A DNA stretch of 64,000 bases from an uncultured Maribacter sp. (GCA_947493885.1 CANLTE010000003.1:372001-436000); one strand, 5' to 3'; counted from the stretch's first letter, positions 52,890-62,878 are shown. A program made the numbers and translations. The notes: generated by a model not told the origin, from the sequence alone.

Positions 52890-55388
52890 ATGAAAAACTA
52901 TATAATAATTGTACTAACGCTGTTGGTATATAACATAACATTGGCCCAAGTATCTGTAAAAGGTACTATTATTGATTTTGAAGGGCAAGCGATTTTTGGT
53001 GCCACTATTTCCTATTCAGATACTGAGGGAAATGTAAATAAAGGAACGGTTACTCAAGAAAATGGAGACTTTAATTTGGAACTTGCTGAAAATGGAAAAT
53101 ATAAGTTTAAAGTTAGTTACGTTGGAATGAAAACACTTAGGTTTCAAAAAACGTTTAATCAACTAAAAGAATATGATTTAGGTGTTTTGCAGTTGCAAGA
53201 GAATATAGAGCAATTGCAATCTGTAGAGGTTATTGGTAGAGCTAGAACAGATTATAATAGCGACTATTCTTTTTCAGCTACTAAGGTTGCCATTAAGAAT
53301 AAAGAGCTGCCACAAGCTATAACCTCTGTAACCAAAGAATTAATTGCAGATCGTTTGGCTTTTCAACTACCAGAAGCTGTTAAAACTGTAAGTAATGTTA
53401 CCGCCACGGGTTTATACAATCACTATAATATTCGCGGTATAACGCAAGCAGATGATGGGCAGGTTTTAAATGGTATGCGCACCCGCCAATATTATTTTTT
53501 ACAGCCAATTACCGCTCATCTTGAGCGTGTTGAGGTAATAAAAGGCCCATCATCAGTAACTTTTTCAAGTGCAGACCCAGGGGGTACGGTAAATATGGTA
53601 ACTAAAAAGCCATTAAAGGAAAAACGTAGTGAAGTGTCTTTAACGACAGGAAGTTTTGGAACGTTAAGAGCAACAGCAGATTTTACAGGGCCCTTAAATG
53701 AATCAAAGACTTTGTTGTATCGTTTTAATGCTGCTATTCAAGAAGCGGATTCATTTAGAGATGTTGTCAACAATAATGCTATTTTGTTTGCGCCTTCTTT
53801 AAGTTACATTCCCAACGAAACCACATCTTTAAATGTGGAAATGATTTACAGCGATGCAGAAGGTAATCTTGATAGAGGTCAACCAATATTCGGGGCGTTT
53901 AATGGCGAATTTGATTTAAATAGCACCCCAATTACTAGAAATGTTGGTGCATCAAGTGATCATTATAAAAACAAAGAGTTCATCTTTATGGTCAATTTTA
54001 ATAAAAAGTTTACCGAAAATTTTGGATTCAATGCCCAGTTCATGAAACAAACTTGGGATGAAGATTTGGCTGAACATAGAGTTGGTGGTAGCATAGTGGA
54101 TATCGATGGTAATGTGATTCCTACCCTAGCAAGATTGCGATATGATGAACGGCAACAATATTGGGAAACGGATAATTTTAGTGCCTATTTTACATATGAT
54201 ATCAACAAAGGTAATGTTACCAATAAACTACTAGTTGGTTACGATGCTACACGTTGGGAACGAAAAATAGGAGCCGGATTCTTACGTGCTAGAAGATATT
54301 TAACCGTTAGCGGAGGTCAGTCTAATTTTGATCCAAGTAACGCGGCTAATTTTGAACAAATAGTTGTTGATGGTGTTACTATACCAAAACCAGCTGCAGC
54401 TTTTTTTAATTTGGCAAATCCTTTTAACGGTGCTAGAGATGTTAGTGATTACAATCTTTCTGAATTATCTATACCTGCAAATTTGAATACTTCAAACGGA
54501 TTCTATATTCAAAACCAATTTAAAGTCGGCAAATTTTCAGCTTTATTGAACTTGAGGTATGAATCTTTTACTGATATTTTTAATTATAAAGGTGATGAAG
54601 AAGAATTTAAAACCAATGCTTTTGTACCTAGACTAGGTTTAACCTATGAAGTTACAAATAACATAAGCGCATATGCCACCTATCTTGAAGGATTTCAACC
54701 ACATACAAATACCGTTTCATTGTCACCAACTGCTGAAGGTTTCTTTTGGGCCGCTTCACCTGCTAGATTCGACCCTCTAGAAAGTAGCTTAACAGAAATA
54801 GGTGCAAAGGGAGAATTCTTAAACGGAAAAATATTTGCTAATCTTTCTATTTTTAACATCACTCAAAAAAATATCTTGTTAGGAGATACTTATGATTTAG
54901 ATAACCTAACAAGTAGAGGTGAGCAGAAAAGTACAGGATTTGAAATGGATATTTCTGGTTACGTATCATCAAATTTTAACCTTACAGCATCTTATGGTTT
55001 TGCAAATGCTGAAATTGTAGAAGATGCCATAGAAGAGTTTATTGGAGAACCAATAGGAGGAGCTCCAAAGCATACTGCAAATTTTTGGGGTCGCTATGAT
55101 TTTATGAATAATATCTTGAAAGGTATTGGTATTGGTATTGGTGCTCAATATGTGGATGAAAGATTTACTTGGTACAATCCTACATATGCTACAGATAGAG
55201 TGCTATTACCTTCGTATAGAGTTTTTGATGCTGCTGTATATTATAGACCAAATAACACAGGAATTCAATTGACACTTAAATTGAATAATTTATTTGATGA
55301 AACATATTGGTTAGGTGGTCTTAACCCTTCTAGATTAGGTCCGGGAGCTCCAAGAAATTTCTTGCTAAACGCAACCTATAAATTTTAG
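52890..55388 (+). CDS. TonB-dependent siderophore-type receptor
   Basis: This is an 832-residue outer-membrane receptor. A signal peptide (ending TLAQ) is followed by a carboxypeptidase-regulatory-like domain (about 22-105). The plug domain is about 130-235 and has RVEVIKGPSSVTFSSADPGGTVNMVTKKP. A 22-stranded barrel follows, ending in the aromatic Phe at the C-terminus (NATYKF). The plug and barrel resemble ferric-siderophore receptors (FhuA/FoxA-like). It lies inside an ABC operon, after the ATPase and 2 bases before the first permease gene, an uncommon placement that suggests its substrate is handled by that ABC system. Confidence 0.9.
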   Translation: MKNYIIIVLTLLVYNITLAQVSVKGTIIDFEGQAIFGATISYSDTEGNVNKGTVTQENGDFNLELAENGKYKFKVSYVGMKTLRFQKTFNQLKEYDLGVLQLQENIEQLQSVEVIGRARTDYNSDYSFSATKVAIKNKELPQAITSVTKELIADRLAFQLPEAVKTVSNVTATGLYNHYNIRGITQADDGQVLNGMRTRQYYFLQPITAHLERVEVIKGPSSVTFSSADPGGTVNMVTKKPLKEKRSEVSLTTGSFGTLRATADFTGPLNESKTLLYRFNAAIQEADSFRDVVNNNAILFAPSLSYIPNETTSLNVEMIYSDAEGNLDRGQPIFGAFNGEFDLNSTPITRNVGASSDHYKNKEFIFMVNFNKKFTENFGFNAQFMKQTWDEDLAEHRVGGSIVDIDGNVIPTLARLRYDERQQYWETDNFSAYFTYDINKGNVTNKLLVGYDATRWERKIGAGFLRARRYLTVSGGQSNFDPSNAANFEQIVVDGVTIPKPAAAFFNLANPFNGARDVSDYNLSELSIPANLNTSNGFYIQNQFKVGKFSALLNLRYESFTDIFNYKGDEEEFKTNAFVPRLGLTYEVTNNISAYATYLEGFQPHTNTVSLSPTAEGFFWAASPARFDPLESSLTEIGAKGEFLNGKIFANLSIFNITQKNILLGDTYDLDNLTSRGEQKSTGFEMDISGYVSSNFNLTASYGFANAEIVEDAIEEFIGEPIGGAPKHTANFWGRYDFMNNILKGIGIGIGAQYVDERFTWYNPTYATDRVLLPSYRVFDAAVYYRPNNTGIQLTLKLNNLFDETYWLGGLNPSRLGPGAPRNFLLNATYKF

Positions 55389-55390
55389 GT

Positions 55391-56830
55391 ATGAGAAAAA
55401 ATGTAATTTATTTGTTGGCACAACAACTTTGCATGGATGCCATTAGGTCAAAAGTAATGGGCATAGCTTCAATTTTAATGGTGTTTTTGCTTAGTTTTTC
55501 GGTCTATAGTGGTTGGGAAAACTACCACGATCAAAACAATACCCGTGATGTAATTCAAGGTGAAGTACAAGAGAGTTGGGAAAATAATCCTGATAAACAT
55601 CCTCACAGAATGGCTCATTATGGTTCTTTTGCCATTAGGATAAAACATATACTTAGTGTTTTTGACCTTGGAATGGAAAATTTTGTAGGTAATGCTGTAT
55701 TCTTGGAAGCCCATAAGCAAAATACAGTTAATTTTAGTGAGGCTAGTATGTCTACTGGATTGTTGCGCTTTGGTGAAGTAAGTCTAGCGATGCTATTAAA
55801 GGTAATTGTTCCTTTATTAATTTTTTACTTAGGGTTTGCAACTATTGCTCGCGAACGTGAAAATGGTACGTTAAAATTACTAATTGGTCAGGGTATTACG
55901 AGAAGGGAGATTGTTTTTGGAAAATGGCTAGGGCTTTGGAGTTTATCCTTGCTATTTCTGTTCACTGTATTTATTGTTTTATTGTTTTTTGTGGTTATAG
56001 AATCTCACGATGTTATGCAAGCAGAGAGTCCATTCAGATATACTATACTTTTGGTCTCTTATATTTTATTTTTCGGTATTTTATCAGCTATTACCATTTT
56101 GGTTTCAGCCTTTAGTAAAACAGCAAAAGGTGCTTTGGTAAAACTTTTAGGAATATGGTTGCTTTTTGTAATCATTGTTCCAAAATCATTACAAGCAATA
56201 GGATATTACCTATACCCTACACCTTCTAAAATAGAAATGGAAACAGCTGTAGAGCACGATTTGATTAAGCAAGGTGATAGTCATAATCCAGATGATCCAC
56301 ATTTTAAAGCAATAAAAGATTCAGTTCTTTTAGCAAATAATGTAGAAAAAGTAGCAGATCTTCCTTTTAATTATGGTGGCTTTATTATGGCCAAAGGAGA
56401 AGCTTTAAGCACTAAAGTTTATCTAGAACATCAAGAAAAGCTTTATGATGTTTACAATAAACAAAATAATCTAGAGCGCTACTCCGCTTTTGTAAACCCT
56501 TATACAGCTATCAAAAATTTATCTATGGCTTTATCTGGTACCGATTTTAAATCGTTTTTACATTTTAAAGGTAAAGCAGAGGCCTATAGATTTAAACTAG
56601 CTCAAGAAATGAATCGTTTACAAATGGATTTAATTCCGAATAAGGGAAAGGCGGGTCCAAACACTATTTCTGGGGATTATTGGAAAAAATTTCCTCCTTT
56701 CGAATACAACTTTTTGAGTACTACAAAAGTGTTTAAAAATGAAATGATTTCTATACTAGCCCTGTTTTTATGGGGAGTATTGGGAGTTTTAGGACTATTA
56801 AGATTATCAACTAACCTAAAAGCCATTTAA
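55391..56830 (+). CDS. ABC-2-type permease with large periplasmic loop (DUF3526-like)
   Basis: The 479-residue membrane protein has an N-terminal helix and a long soluble region (about 50-125), then a cluster of five or six helices with GTLKLLIGQGITRREIVFGK. Such ABC-2 permeases with large loops belong to the NosY/DUF3526 group. It begins 2 bases after the receptor stop and is followed directly by a second similar permease, with which it should form a heterodimer. Substrate is unknown. A metal-siderophore complex or an envelope component is possible. Confidence 0.85.
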   Translation: MRKNVIYLLAQQLCMDAIRSKVMGIASILMVFLLSFSVYSGWENYHDQNNTRDVIQGEVQESWENNPDKHPHRMAHYGSFAIRIKHILSVFDLGMENFVGNAVFLEAHKQNTVNFSEASMSTGLLRFGEVSLAMLLKVIVPLLIFYLGFATIARERENGTLKLLIGQGITRREIVFGKWLGLWSLSLLFLFTVFIVLLFFVVIESHDVMQAESPFRYTILLVSYILFFGILSAITILVSAFSKTAKGALVKLLGIWLLFVIIVPKSLQAIGYYLYPTPSKIEMETAVEHDLIKQGDSHNPDDPHFKAIKDSVLLANNVEKVADLPFNYGGFIMAKGEALSTKVYLEHQEKLYDVYNKQNNLERYSAFVNPYTAIKNLSMALSGTDFKSFLHFKGKAEAYRFKLAQEMNRLQMDLIPNKGKAGPNTISGDYWKKFPPFEYNFLSTTKVFKNEMISILALFLWGVLGVLGLLRLSTNLKAI

Positions 56831-58171
56831 ATGTATACGTTGTTATTTAAATCTTTTTTTAGAACGAAGATATTTTTGGTAAGTCTTATGTTACTAATAA
56901 CTGTAGGTACTGTTAGTATTTTAATTGGAAAACAATATTTGGTAAAGCAAGAAAAAACTATTGTCGCTGCTCAGGAGTTTCAGAAAGAAAGTGTTAAACG
57001 AATATTGAAATATAACGATAAGGATATAGGGTTATTATTGTATTATCTTAAATTCACGCTGGTGAAAAAACCAGCCAATATTAGCGCAATTTCTATTGGT
57101 CAAAGTGATGTGAATCCTTTATTGCAAGCGGTAACTATTCGTGGATTAGAAGGACAGAAATATGATACTGATTTTGGAAATCCTTCATTGTTAATGTCTG
57201 GAAACCTAGATTTAGGTTTTGTTATTATTTACTTATTTCCATTAGTATTAATTGCAATGACCTTTAACCTATACTCTGAAGAAAAGGAACTAGGTACCTG
57301 GCGAATTTTGGCAGCACAAACCTCTAAAAAAGGCAAATTTTTATTTAATAAATTAATAGTTAGAATTCTTTTTGTTTTTGCCATTTTTGTTTTTCTTATG
57401 TTTTTAGCGTCTGGTATTTTGCAAATACCTATGAACCAAAATTTTTGGGCTATATTTTTTCACAGCCTTTTATACCTTTTGTTTTGGAGTGCGTTATGTC
57501 TATTTACAGTCTCTTTATTGAAAAACTCAAGTTTTAACGCTCTAGCTTTAATTTCAATTTGGGTAGTACTTACCATCTTGTTTCCTGCAGTGGTAAACAA
57601 TTACGTAATTAATAAATACCAAGTACCTGAAGCTTTAGATGCAATGGTGGAACAGCGAGACGGTTATCATGAAAAATGGGATTTAGAAAAAAATGCTACC
57701 ATGGCAGGTTTTTATGAAGCATATCCTCAATTTAATAATTATCCTGTTCCAGAAGATAGGTTCAGTTGGATTTGGTATTATGGAATGCAACACATGGGAG
57801 ATTTAGCAGCTAAAGAAACCAGTACTGAAATGGTAGAAAAAGTAAAGCTCCGTAATGTTATAAGTGAAAAAATTGCACTTTTTGTACCAACAATGCACGC
57901 GCAACTAAGCTTTAATAGTTTAGCCGGAACGGATATGGTGAGTCACTTGAATTTCTTGAAGGCTCTTACACAATTTCATGAGCGCTTACGAGTAGATTTT
58001 TATCCTCGAATTTTTGATAAAAATCCTTCGGATTCAGTTGATTGGTCAAACCATAAAGCTAAGTTTTATACTTTAAAAAACAATTTCAGTTGGATATATA
58101 TTATGCTTCCAACAATACTTATCACAATGTTAATTACTGTTTTTGGATTGTTTAATCTAAGAAAGTTGTAA
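56831..58171 (+). CDS. ABC-2-type permease, second subunit (DUF3526-like)
   Basis: The 446-residue protein resembles the preceding one: an N-terminal helix, an extended periplasmic region, and about five hydrophobic segments with SEEKELGTWRILAAQTSKKGKF. Its ATG immediately follows the upstream stop, so the subunits are translationally coupled and probably pair. A strong terminator at 58175-58209 ends the operon 3 bases after the stop. Confidence 0.85.
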   Translation: MYTLLFKSFFRTKIFLVSLMLLITVGTVSILIGKQYLVKQEKTIVAAQEFQKESVKRILKYNDKDIGLLLYYLKFTLVKKPANISAISIGQSDVNPLLQAVTIRGLEGQKYDTDFGNPSLLMSGNLDLGFVIIYLFPLVLIAMTFNLYSEEKELGTWRILAAQTSKKGKFLFNKLIVRILFVFAIFVFLMFLASGILQIPMNQNFWAIFFHSLLYLLFWSALCLFTVSLLKNSSFNALALISIWVVLTILFPAVVNNYVINKYQVPEALDAMVEQRDGYHEKWDLEKNATMAGFYEAYPQFNNYPVPEDRFSWIWYYGMQHMGDLAAKETSTEMVEKVKLRNVISEKIALFVPTMHAQLSFNSLAGTDMVSHLNFLKALTQFHERLRVDFYPRIFDKNPSDSVDWSNHKAKFYTLKNNFSWIYIMLPTILITMLITVFGLFNLRKL

Positions 58172-58174
58172 AAT

Positions 58175-58209
58175 AAAAAAGGGTTAGATTTTATTTCTAA
58201 CCCTTTTTT
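58175..58209 (+). terminator. Rho-independent terminator of the ABC/TonB operon
   Basis: GGGTTAGA (58181-58188) pairs with TCTAACCC (58196-58203), extended by an A-run against a T-run, around a 7-base loop. The T-run follows on the plus strand. It is one of the strongest terminators in the window. Confidence 0.88.
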
Positions 58210-58250
58210 ATAAATATTGTTTACCTAATAAAGTTTTCTTTTAGTAAAAC

Positions 58251-58334
58251 CTATTTTGCTCTAACAATAATGTCACCATTATAACTTTTCATCATGATTT
58301 CTGGTCCACCACCATTTATTTTTACACGATACAT
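58251..58334 (-). pseudogene. C-terminal remnant of a DUF4097-family gene
   Basis: Between the ABC operon and the DUF4386 gene, the minus strand encodes a short frame ending at 58251, reading MYRVKINGGGPEIMMKSYNG then DIIVRAK. The motif KINGGGPEI...SYNGDI is the hallmark C-terminus of DUF4097 putative adhesins in Flavobacteria. Only the last 27 residues are present, and there is no upstream part in frame. This is therefore the remains of a lost gene, close to the palindrome at 58377-58406. Confidence 0.7.
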
Positions 58335-58376
58335 AATTGAATTGGTATTGCATAAATAGCATATGCATTATCAATA

Positions 58377-58406
58377 TAGAAGCCTCTCCAATTGGAGAGG
58401 CTTCTA
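58377..58406. repeat. Perfect 30-base palindrome
   Basis: Fifteen bases on each side (TAGAAGCCTCTCCAA and TTGGAGAGGCTTCTA) form a perfect inverted repeat without a loop. It is downstream of the DUF4386 gene on the minus strand and has no T-run. It may be a bidirectional hairpin or a dispersed palindrome. Confidence 0.6.
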
Positions 58407-58460
58407 TAAATCATATAATATTCCCTGAATATTATGTTTTACTAAAAGAATTGATGCGAA

Positions 58461-59159
58461 TCATACATTCTCAATAGCATCATAATTTTTCAATCCCATA
58501 AATAGCAGCCATAAACAAAGGGATATCTCTCCGATATCTGCTGGAATTGTAATATTTTGTAAAAACACAGAATTAATATTTGGATACAAGAAATACACAA
58601 TAAAATCTATAATATCTACAATAGCCCCCAACATTAAGAAAACTCCAATTACTTTTGGAGCCAATCCTGATTTAAAAATCATATACCCTAATGGAAACAT
58701 ATATAAGCCATAAAATATTTGATTTACCAAATAACCGTCCATGTGAATATTTGTAAAGAACGTTGCTAAACTCTGTAATTGCTCATAACTTAGAGCTCCC
58801 ACATAATAATCTGTAGTAAGCAATTTTAAACCAGCAAATTGATTCAAAGCGTTTTGACAAAACATAGCCACAGATATAACTGTTAAAAGCAACATTAATA
58901 ACGATAAATTCTTATTAACCTTCTTAAACACGGTATACATAACGAATACATAAAAGAAAAAGGAAGTAGACATCAATAAGTCACTTACAAAACCTAAACG
59001 AAACAGCCATTGGTTTTCTGTAATATTTGTATACGTTGCTGCCAAGTCTCCTGGCACATATAATTTTTGTCTCACAAAAAATTCTGCAAAAATTCCTGTG
59101 ATGGCTAGAATTAAAAAAATTAAACCCGCTAATCTTCCTAGTTTTTTGTTTGAATACAT
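58461..59159 (-). CDS. DUF4386 membrane protein
   Basis: The 232-residue protein has about six to seven transmembrane segments. It has the typical start KKLGRLAGLIFLILAITGIF and LYVPGDLAATYTNI, which match DUF4386, a family of uncharacterised membrane proteins. There is no recognised catalytic motif. It is a single gene, downstream of the DUF4249/TonB operon on the same strand, with 156 bases between them. Confidence 0.82.
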   Translation of the reverse strand: MYSNKKLGRLAGLIFLILAITGIFAEFFVRQKLYVPGDLAATYTNITENQWLFRLGFVSDLLMSTSFFFYVFVMYTVFKKVNKNLSLLMLLLTVISVAMFCQNALNQFAGLKLLTTDYYVGALSYEQLQSLATFFTNIHMDGYLVNQIFYGLYMFPLGYMIFKSGLAPKVIGVFLMLGAIVDIIDFIVYFLYPNINSVFLQNITIPADIGEISLCLWLLFMGLKNYDAIENV

Positions 59160-59315
59160 GTTGATATTATTTTTTGATTGATATTATTACGACGGTTTAA
59201 ATGATGATTTTGTTACAAACAAGTCATTATTGCTTTTGTAATTATTTGATTATCTTCTAGTTACATAAAAACAAAAGTTATTCATTTTAATACCTATAGC
59301 TTTCATCCCTACACC

Positions 59316-60152
59316 TTAAAAACTCTTAATAAACTCACTTGAACTCTGTATTCCAAAAAAACCAAGTGCTTTGGTATTATCTGAAGTATTAATAATATTT
59401 CCTGTTAAATTAGCTGGCGGCGGCCAGAATAGTTGGCTAGGGTCATCTTCGCTTCCTGAATTTGTTATTTGGCTTTCTAATTGTTCAAACTGATTAAAAT
59501 AAAACTGGTATGTGTTGTAGTTTAAATTGGCAATGGTGACACGTACCTCATCTGGGTTATCAATAAAAAATTCGGTAGAATCAAAAGTGGCATTGTCGTT
59601 TCCATTAAAGAGCACATCATTAGTAAGATTATTAACTTCTAAAGCCAATCTTCCATTTTTATAAAAACGATAATTGATTAAATAAAAATTGGTATCATCT
59701 ACTGGATCTGAAAATATAACGCGGTTATAATCATTAGTGATTTCTACATCTTTTATGATAATTTCTTCTTTTAAAATTTCCTCATCAGATGTATACGTTG
59801 TTCCATCTTCTAATTCTATTTCCACCCAATAGGTATTCCCAACGGTAGCAACTACCATATTGTTACTTCGGTATGTTCTGTTGAAGTAATTAAAATCATA
59901 AGTCAGTAAAGTGTTTTCTCCATTTGAATTTTTAGTATAGATTGCTATTTGCGCATTGGGTATGTATTCCGAAGATGTTATGTCTACAGGAACAGTTCTT
60001 TGTATTCTTACATTTACATAATTGCTCCCATCTAAAAGAAACCCTGAAATAAATACTTGAGGTTCGTAATTAGAAGCATTAGGCACTTCTTTCACACAAC
60101 TCACAAGAGTTATGAGAAGTATAATTATTGATGTATTTTTAATTGATTTCAT
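59316..60152 (-). CDS. DUF4249 lipoprotein (TonB-receptor partner)
   Basis: The 278-residue protein has a lipoprotein signal with Cys19 (LVSCVKE) and the DUF4249 pattern: FISGFLLDGSNYVNVRIQRT, IPNAQIAIYTKNS and the loops around EEILKEEIIIKDV. DUF4249 proteins are found next to STN-domain TonB receptors in Bacteroidetes, perhaps as surface ligand-binding partners by analogy with SusD. It follows the receptor gene by 6 bases and ends the FecR/receptor operon. Confidence 0.88.
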   Translation of the reverse strand: MKSIKNTSIIILLITLVSCVKEVPNASNYEPQVFISGFLLDGSNYVNVRIQRTVPVDITSSEYIPNAQIAIYTKNSNGENTLLTYDFNYFNRTYRSNNMVVATVGNTYWVEIELEDGTTYTSDEEILKEEIIIKDVEITNDYNRVIFSDPVDDTNFYLINYRFYKNGRLALEVNNLTNDVLFNGNDNATFDSTEFFIDNPDEVRVTIANLNYNTYQFYFNQFEQLESQITNSGSEDDPSQLFWPPPANLTGNIINTSDNTKALGFFGIQSSSEFIKSF

Positions 60153-60158
60153 CTTAAA

Positions 60159-62509
60159 CTAAAATTTAAAGTTGTAGGTTATAAAAGGGATTGGAGCTCC
60201 AAAAACTGAAAATTGAAAGGTCTTCAGCTGGTCTCCATGAAACGTCGAAAATACCGAAAATGCATTGGGGCTTCCGTAAACATTATACAAACCAAAATTC
60301 CAACTACTTTGCCAGCGTGTATCTGCGTTGCCTTCCGGAGTATAGGTGAATGAAATATCTAGTCTATGTGTATCAGGAATTCGGTATGCATTTCTATTAG
60401 AATAAGTTAAATACGGATTTCCATCAAAAGACAATCGACCAGTAGGTACCGTAGTGGGTCTACCCGTTTGATAAGTAAAGAACAGACCTACATCCCATTT
60501 TTCTTTTAAATCATAATTCGCAGTGAGATTCAGCAAATGTGGTCTATCATAATTAGAAGGATAATAGCCTCCGTTGTTTATATTCTCTTCCTTGAATTTA
60601 CTAGTTGTTTTTCGTTTGGAAACAGAATAGGTATAATTAAAATTACCCGTAAGTCTTCCTTTGTTTTTATAGGCTGCAAGTTCTAAACCGTAAGCATATC
60701 CGTCAGCAGGTAATAACTGGGTTTCTAAATTTTCATTGATGAACAAATCGGCGCCTTCTTTATACTCCACAAAATTGGAGAAGGTTTTGTAATAGCCTTC
60801 AACTGAAAAATTATAAGTAGCGTCTTCTGTATCATAAGCATAGCCTCCTGAAACCTGATTTACTTCCAATGGTTTGATATGAATTCCTGAAGGTTTCCAA
60901 ATATCAAATGGTAACGCTGCTGCGGTGTTAGACATTAAGTGTATATACTGATAGTTTCTGTTATAGCCTAGTTTTAGGGCCTTCCTATCATTTATATCAT
61001 ATTTTAAAGATACCCGTGGTTCAAAGCCCGAATACCTTTTAATTACCTCTCCTTTTTTATACGTTTTAATGTCAGTAATGGTATTGACCGTTGACGGAAA
61101 ATCTGGATGAGATGTAGCCACTGAATTTGGACCTATATTACCGAACCATGAATAACGAAGTCCTAAATTCATAGTAAACTTATCCCATGTTTTTTCTATT
61201 TCGTAGTAAGGTGCAATTTCAAGTCCCTTGTCTTTGTCTAAATCTTCAGGAGTGAAGTTATCTACAACGTTTGATAATTCGGCAGGATTAAATTGGTAAA
61301 GCGTACCATTCACTCCAAATCGCATGGTTGTATTTGGATTAGCATAATAGGTGAAATCTGGTTTCACAATCCAGTTTTGTACTCCAGAACCCCATTCAAA
61401 GGTTTGTCCGCTAGGTATAATACCTCCGTTATCATTTTTTGAAATGAATTTGTAGGTGTAATTACTATAAATCCCTGATAAGTTCATGAACAATTTGTGA
61501 TTAAAAATATGATTCCATCTAACGGTAGCTGTGGAACTTTTCCACCTAAAATCAATGGAACCACTTGCGCCATCAGAGTTTTCTGCTTCTTCCTCAGGAC
61601 TCTCTTCAAGCTTCATGACATCTGCTCCAAAATAACCCGAAACATATAGTTTGTTATTGTCATTTATGTTCCATGTTAGCTTGGTATTCAAATCATAAAA
61701 AGACAATTTTGTATTTTCTAATTCGCCTCCTATCAATGGAAAAAATATGTCGAAATATGACCGACGTCCCGACATTAAAAAATTTAGTTTTTCTTTTACT
61801 ATAGGACCTTCTAAAGTAACTCTTGAGAATAGTGTCCCTAAGCCCCCTTCACCTTTAAACGCTTTGGTATTGCCTTCTTTTTGGCGAATATCTAACACTG
61901 ATGATGCTCTACCTCCGTACCTAGCTGGCATGCCACCTTTATACAGTGTCATCCCTTTTATAGCATCTGCATTAACTACCGAAAAAAGGCCCCACAAATG
62001 CGAAGAAATATACATAGGTGCTTCATCTAAAAGCACTAGATTTTGGTCTATGTTTCCACCTCTAATATTAAATCCAGCAGTACCTTCACCCACTGAGGAA
62101 ACGCCGGGTTGAGTTAATATTGCTCTTGTAATATCGGGCTCACCAAAAAAAGCAGGTAATTTTTTAATTTCTGCTGCGCTTAAATTATTGACGCCTGTTA
62201 AGACTTTACGTACTTGACTTTTATTTTTGTTTTCTGAAGTTACTATTACCTCGTCCAGTGTATCAGATGATGGTTGCAGTTCAAAATTCTTTTTAATATT
62301 GGCATTCAAATCTAAAGTTTCCTCTAATGAAGCGTATCCTAAATAAGATATTTGAAGTGTATGTGTTCCTTGCGGAAGGGTTAGGGAATAAAAACCATAT
62401 TCGTTAGTGGTAGCACCAATGCTTTTGTCAACTACTATAACATTGGCTCCAAGTAGAGTTTCTTCTGTTTCAGCATCTGTAATAGTTCCGCTTAAGGTAT
62501 AGGTTTTTT
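60159..62509 (-). CDS. TonB-dependent receptor, main part (frameshifted from its STN domain)
   Basis: The frame from about 62509 to 60159 encodes the carboxypeptidase-regulatory-like domain (KKTYTLSGTITDAETEE, then GATTNEYGFYSLTLPQG). The plug has LLDEAPMYISSHLWGLFSVVN and MTLYKGGMPARYGGRASSVL, and a barrel ends with ITYNFKF. There is no ATG before these domains in this frame. The first internal start candidate is a TTG at 62309, inside the domain. The upstream STN domain (62492-62878) ends in another frame at the A8 run at 62504-62511, so the two parts are one gene interrupted by a -1 shift. It is followed by DUF4249 and preceded by FecR. Confidence 0.8.
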
Positions 62510-62878
62510 TTGTGCTTTTTGATTGGAAAGCACCACCAAGTTTTTTCGGAATTTGTACTTTATATCTGTATTCTTAAATAACGCATCCATAGTAGATGCA
62601 ATATCTTTTTCAAGTACGTTTATACTGAATTTCTGTTCAACATTTACTTCGTCATTATTATATACAAAGCTATAGTCTGTTTGATTTTCTATCTGATTAA
62701 GAATGGATTGCAACGAAGCATCCTCTAGTTTGAGGCTGATTTTATTTTGAGAAAAACTGGTAAGTGCCATCAGTTGAAAGCAGCCTACCAGATACATTGT
62801 TAGTGATAATTTCATTAAAAAAATAGTTCTTTTTGAAACGCGTTTTCGTTTTAATGAAACAGCTGTTTTTATTTTCAT
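62492..62878 (-). CDS. Signal peptide and STN domain of the same TonB receptor
   Basis: The 128 residues comprise a long positively charged N-terminus, a signal helix (about residues 21-43, ending FSQ) and a secretin/TonB short N-terminal (STN) domain. The STN domain shows SLKLEDASLQSILNQIENQT and IDALFKNTDIKYKFRKNLVV-type strands. STN domains contact FecR in cell-surface signalling. The frame stops 12 bases into the carboxypeptidase-like part of the receptor. A single-base -1 shift at the A8 run would fuse it with the 60159-62509 frame to give about 905 residues, the normal size. Confidence 0.8.
   Translation of the reverse strand: MKIKTAVSLKRKRVSKRTIFLMKLSLTMYLVGCFQLMALTSFSQNKISLKLEDASLQSILNQIENQTDYSFVYNNDEVNVEQKFSINVLEKDIASTMDALFKNTDIKYKFRKNLVVLSNQKAQKKPIP
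62504..62511 (-). other. A8 homopolymer at the frame junction (slippery site or indel)
   Basis: On the minus strand the sequence is GCACAAAAAAAACC. In frame 0 it reads CAA AAA AAA CCT and ends at a TAA 4 codons later. Slipping back one base, or inserting one A, gives CAA AAA AAA ACC TAT, which continues in frame into the carboxypeptidase-like domain. The run is suitable for -1 ribosomal or transcriptional slippage, and also for indel mutation or a sequencing error. Confidence 0.6.

Noticed and set aside
58377-58406. The 30-base palindrome as a terminator of the DUF4386 gene
   Set aside because: No T-run follows it in either direction, so only an inverted repeat is reported.
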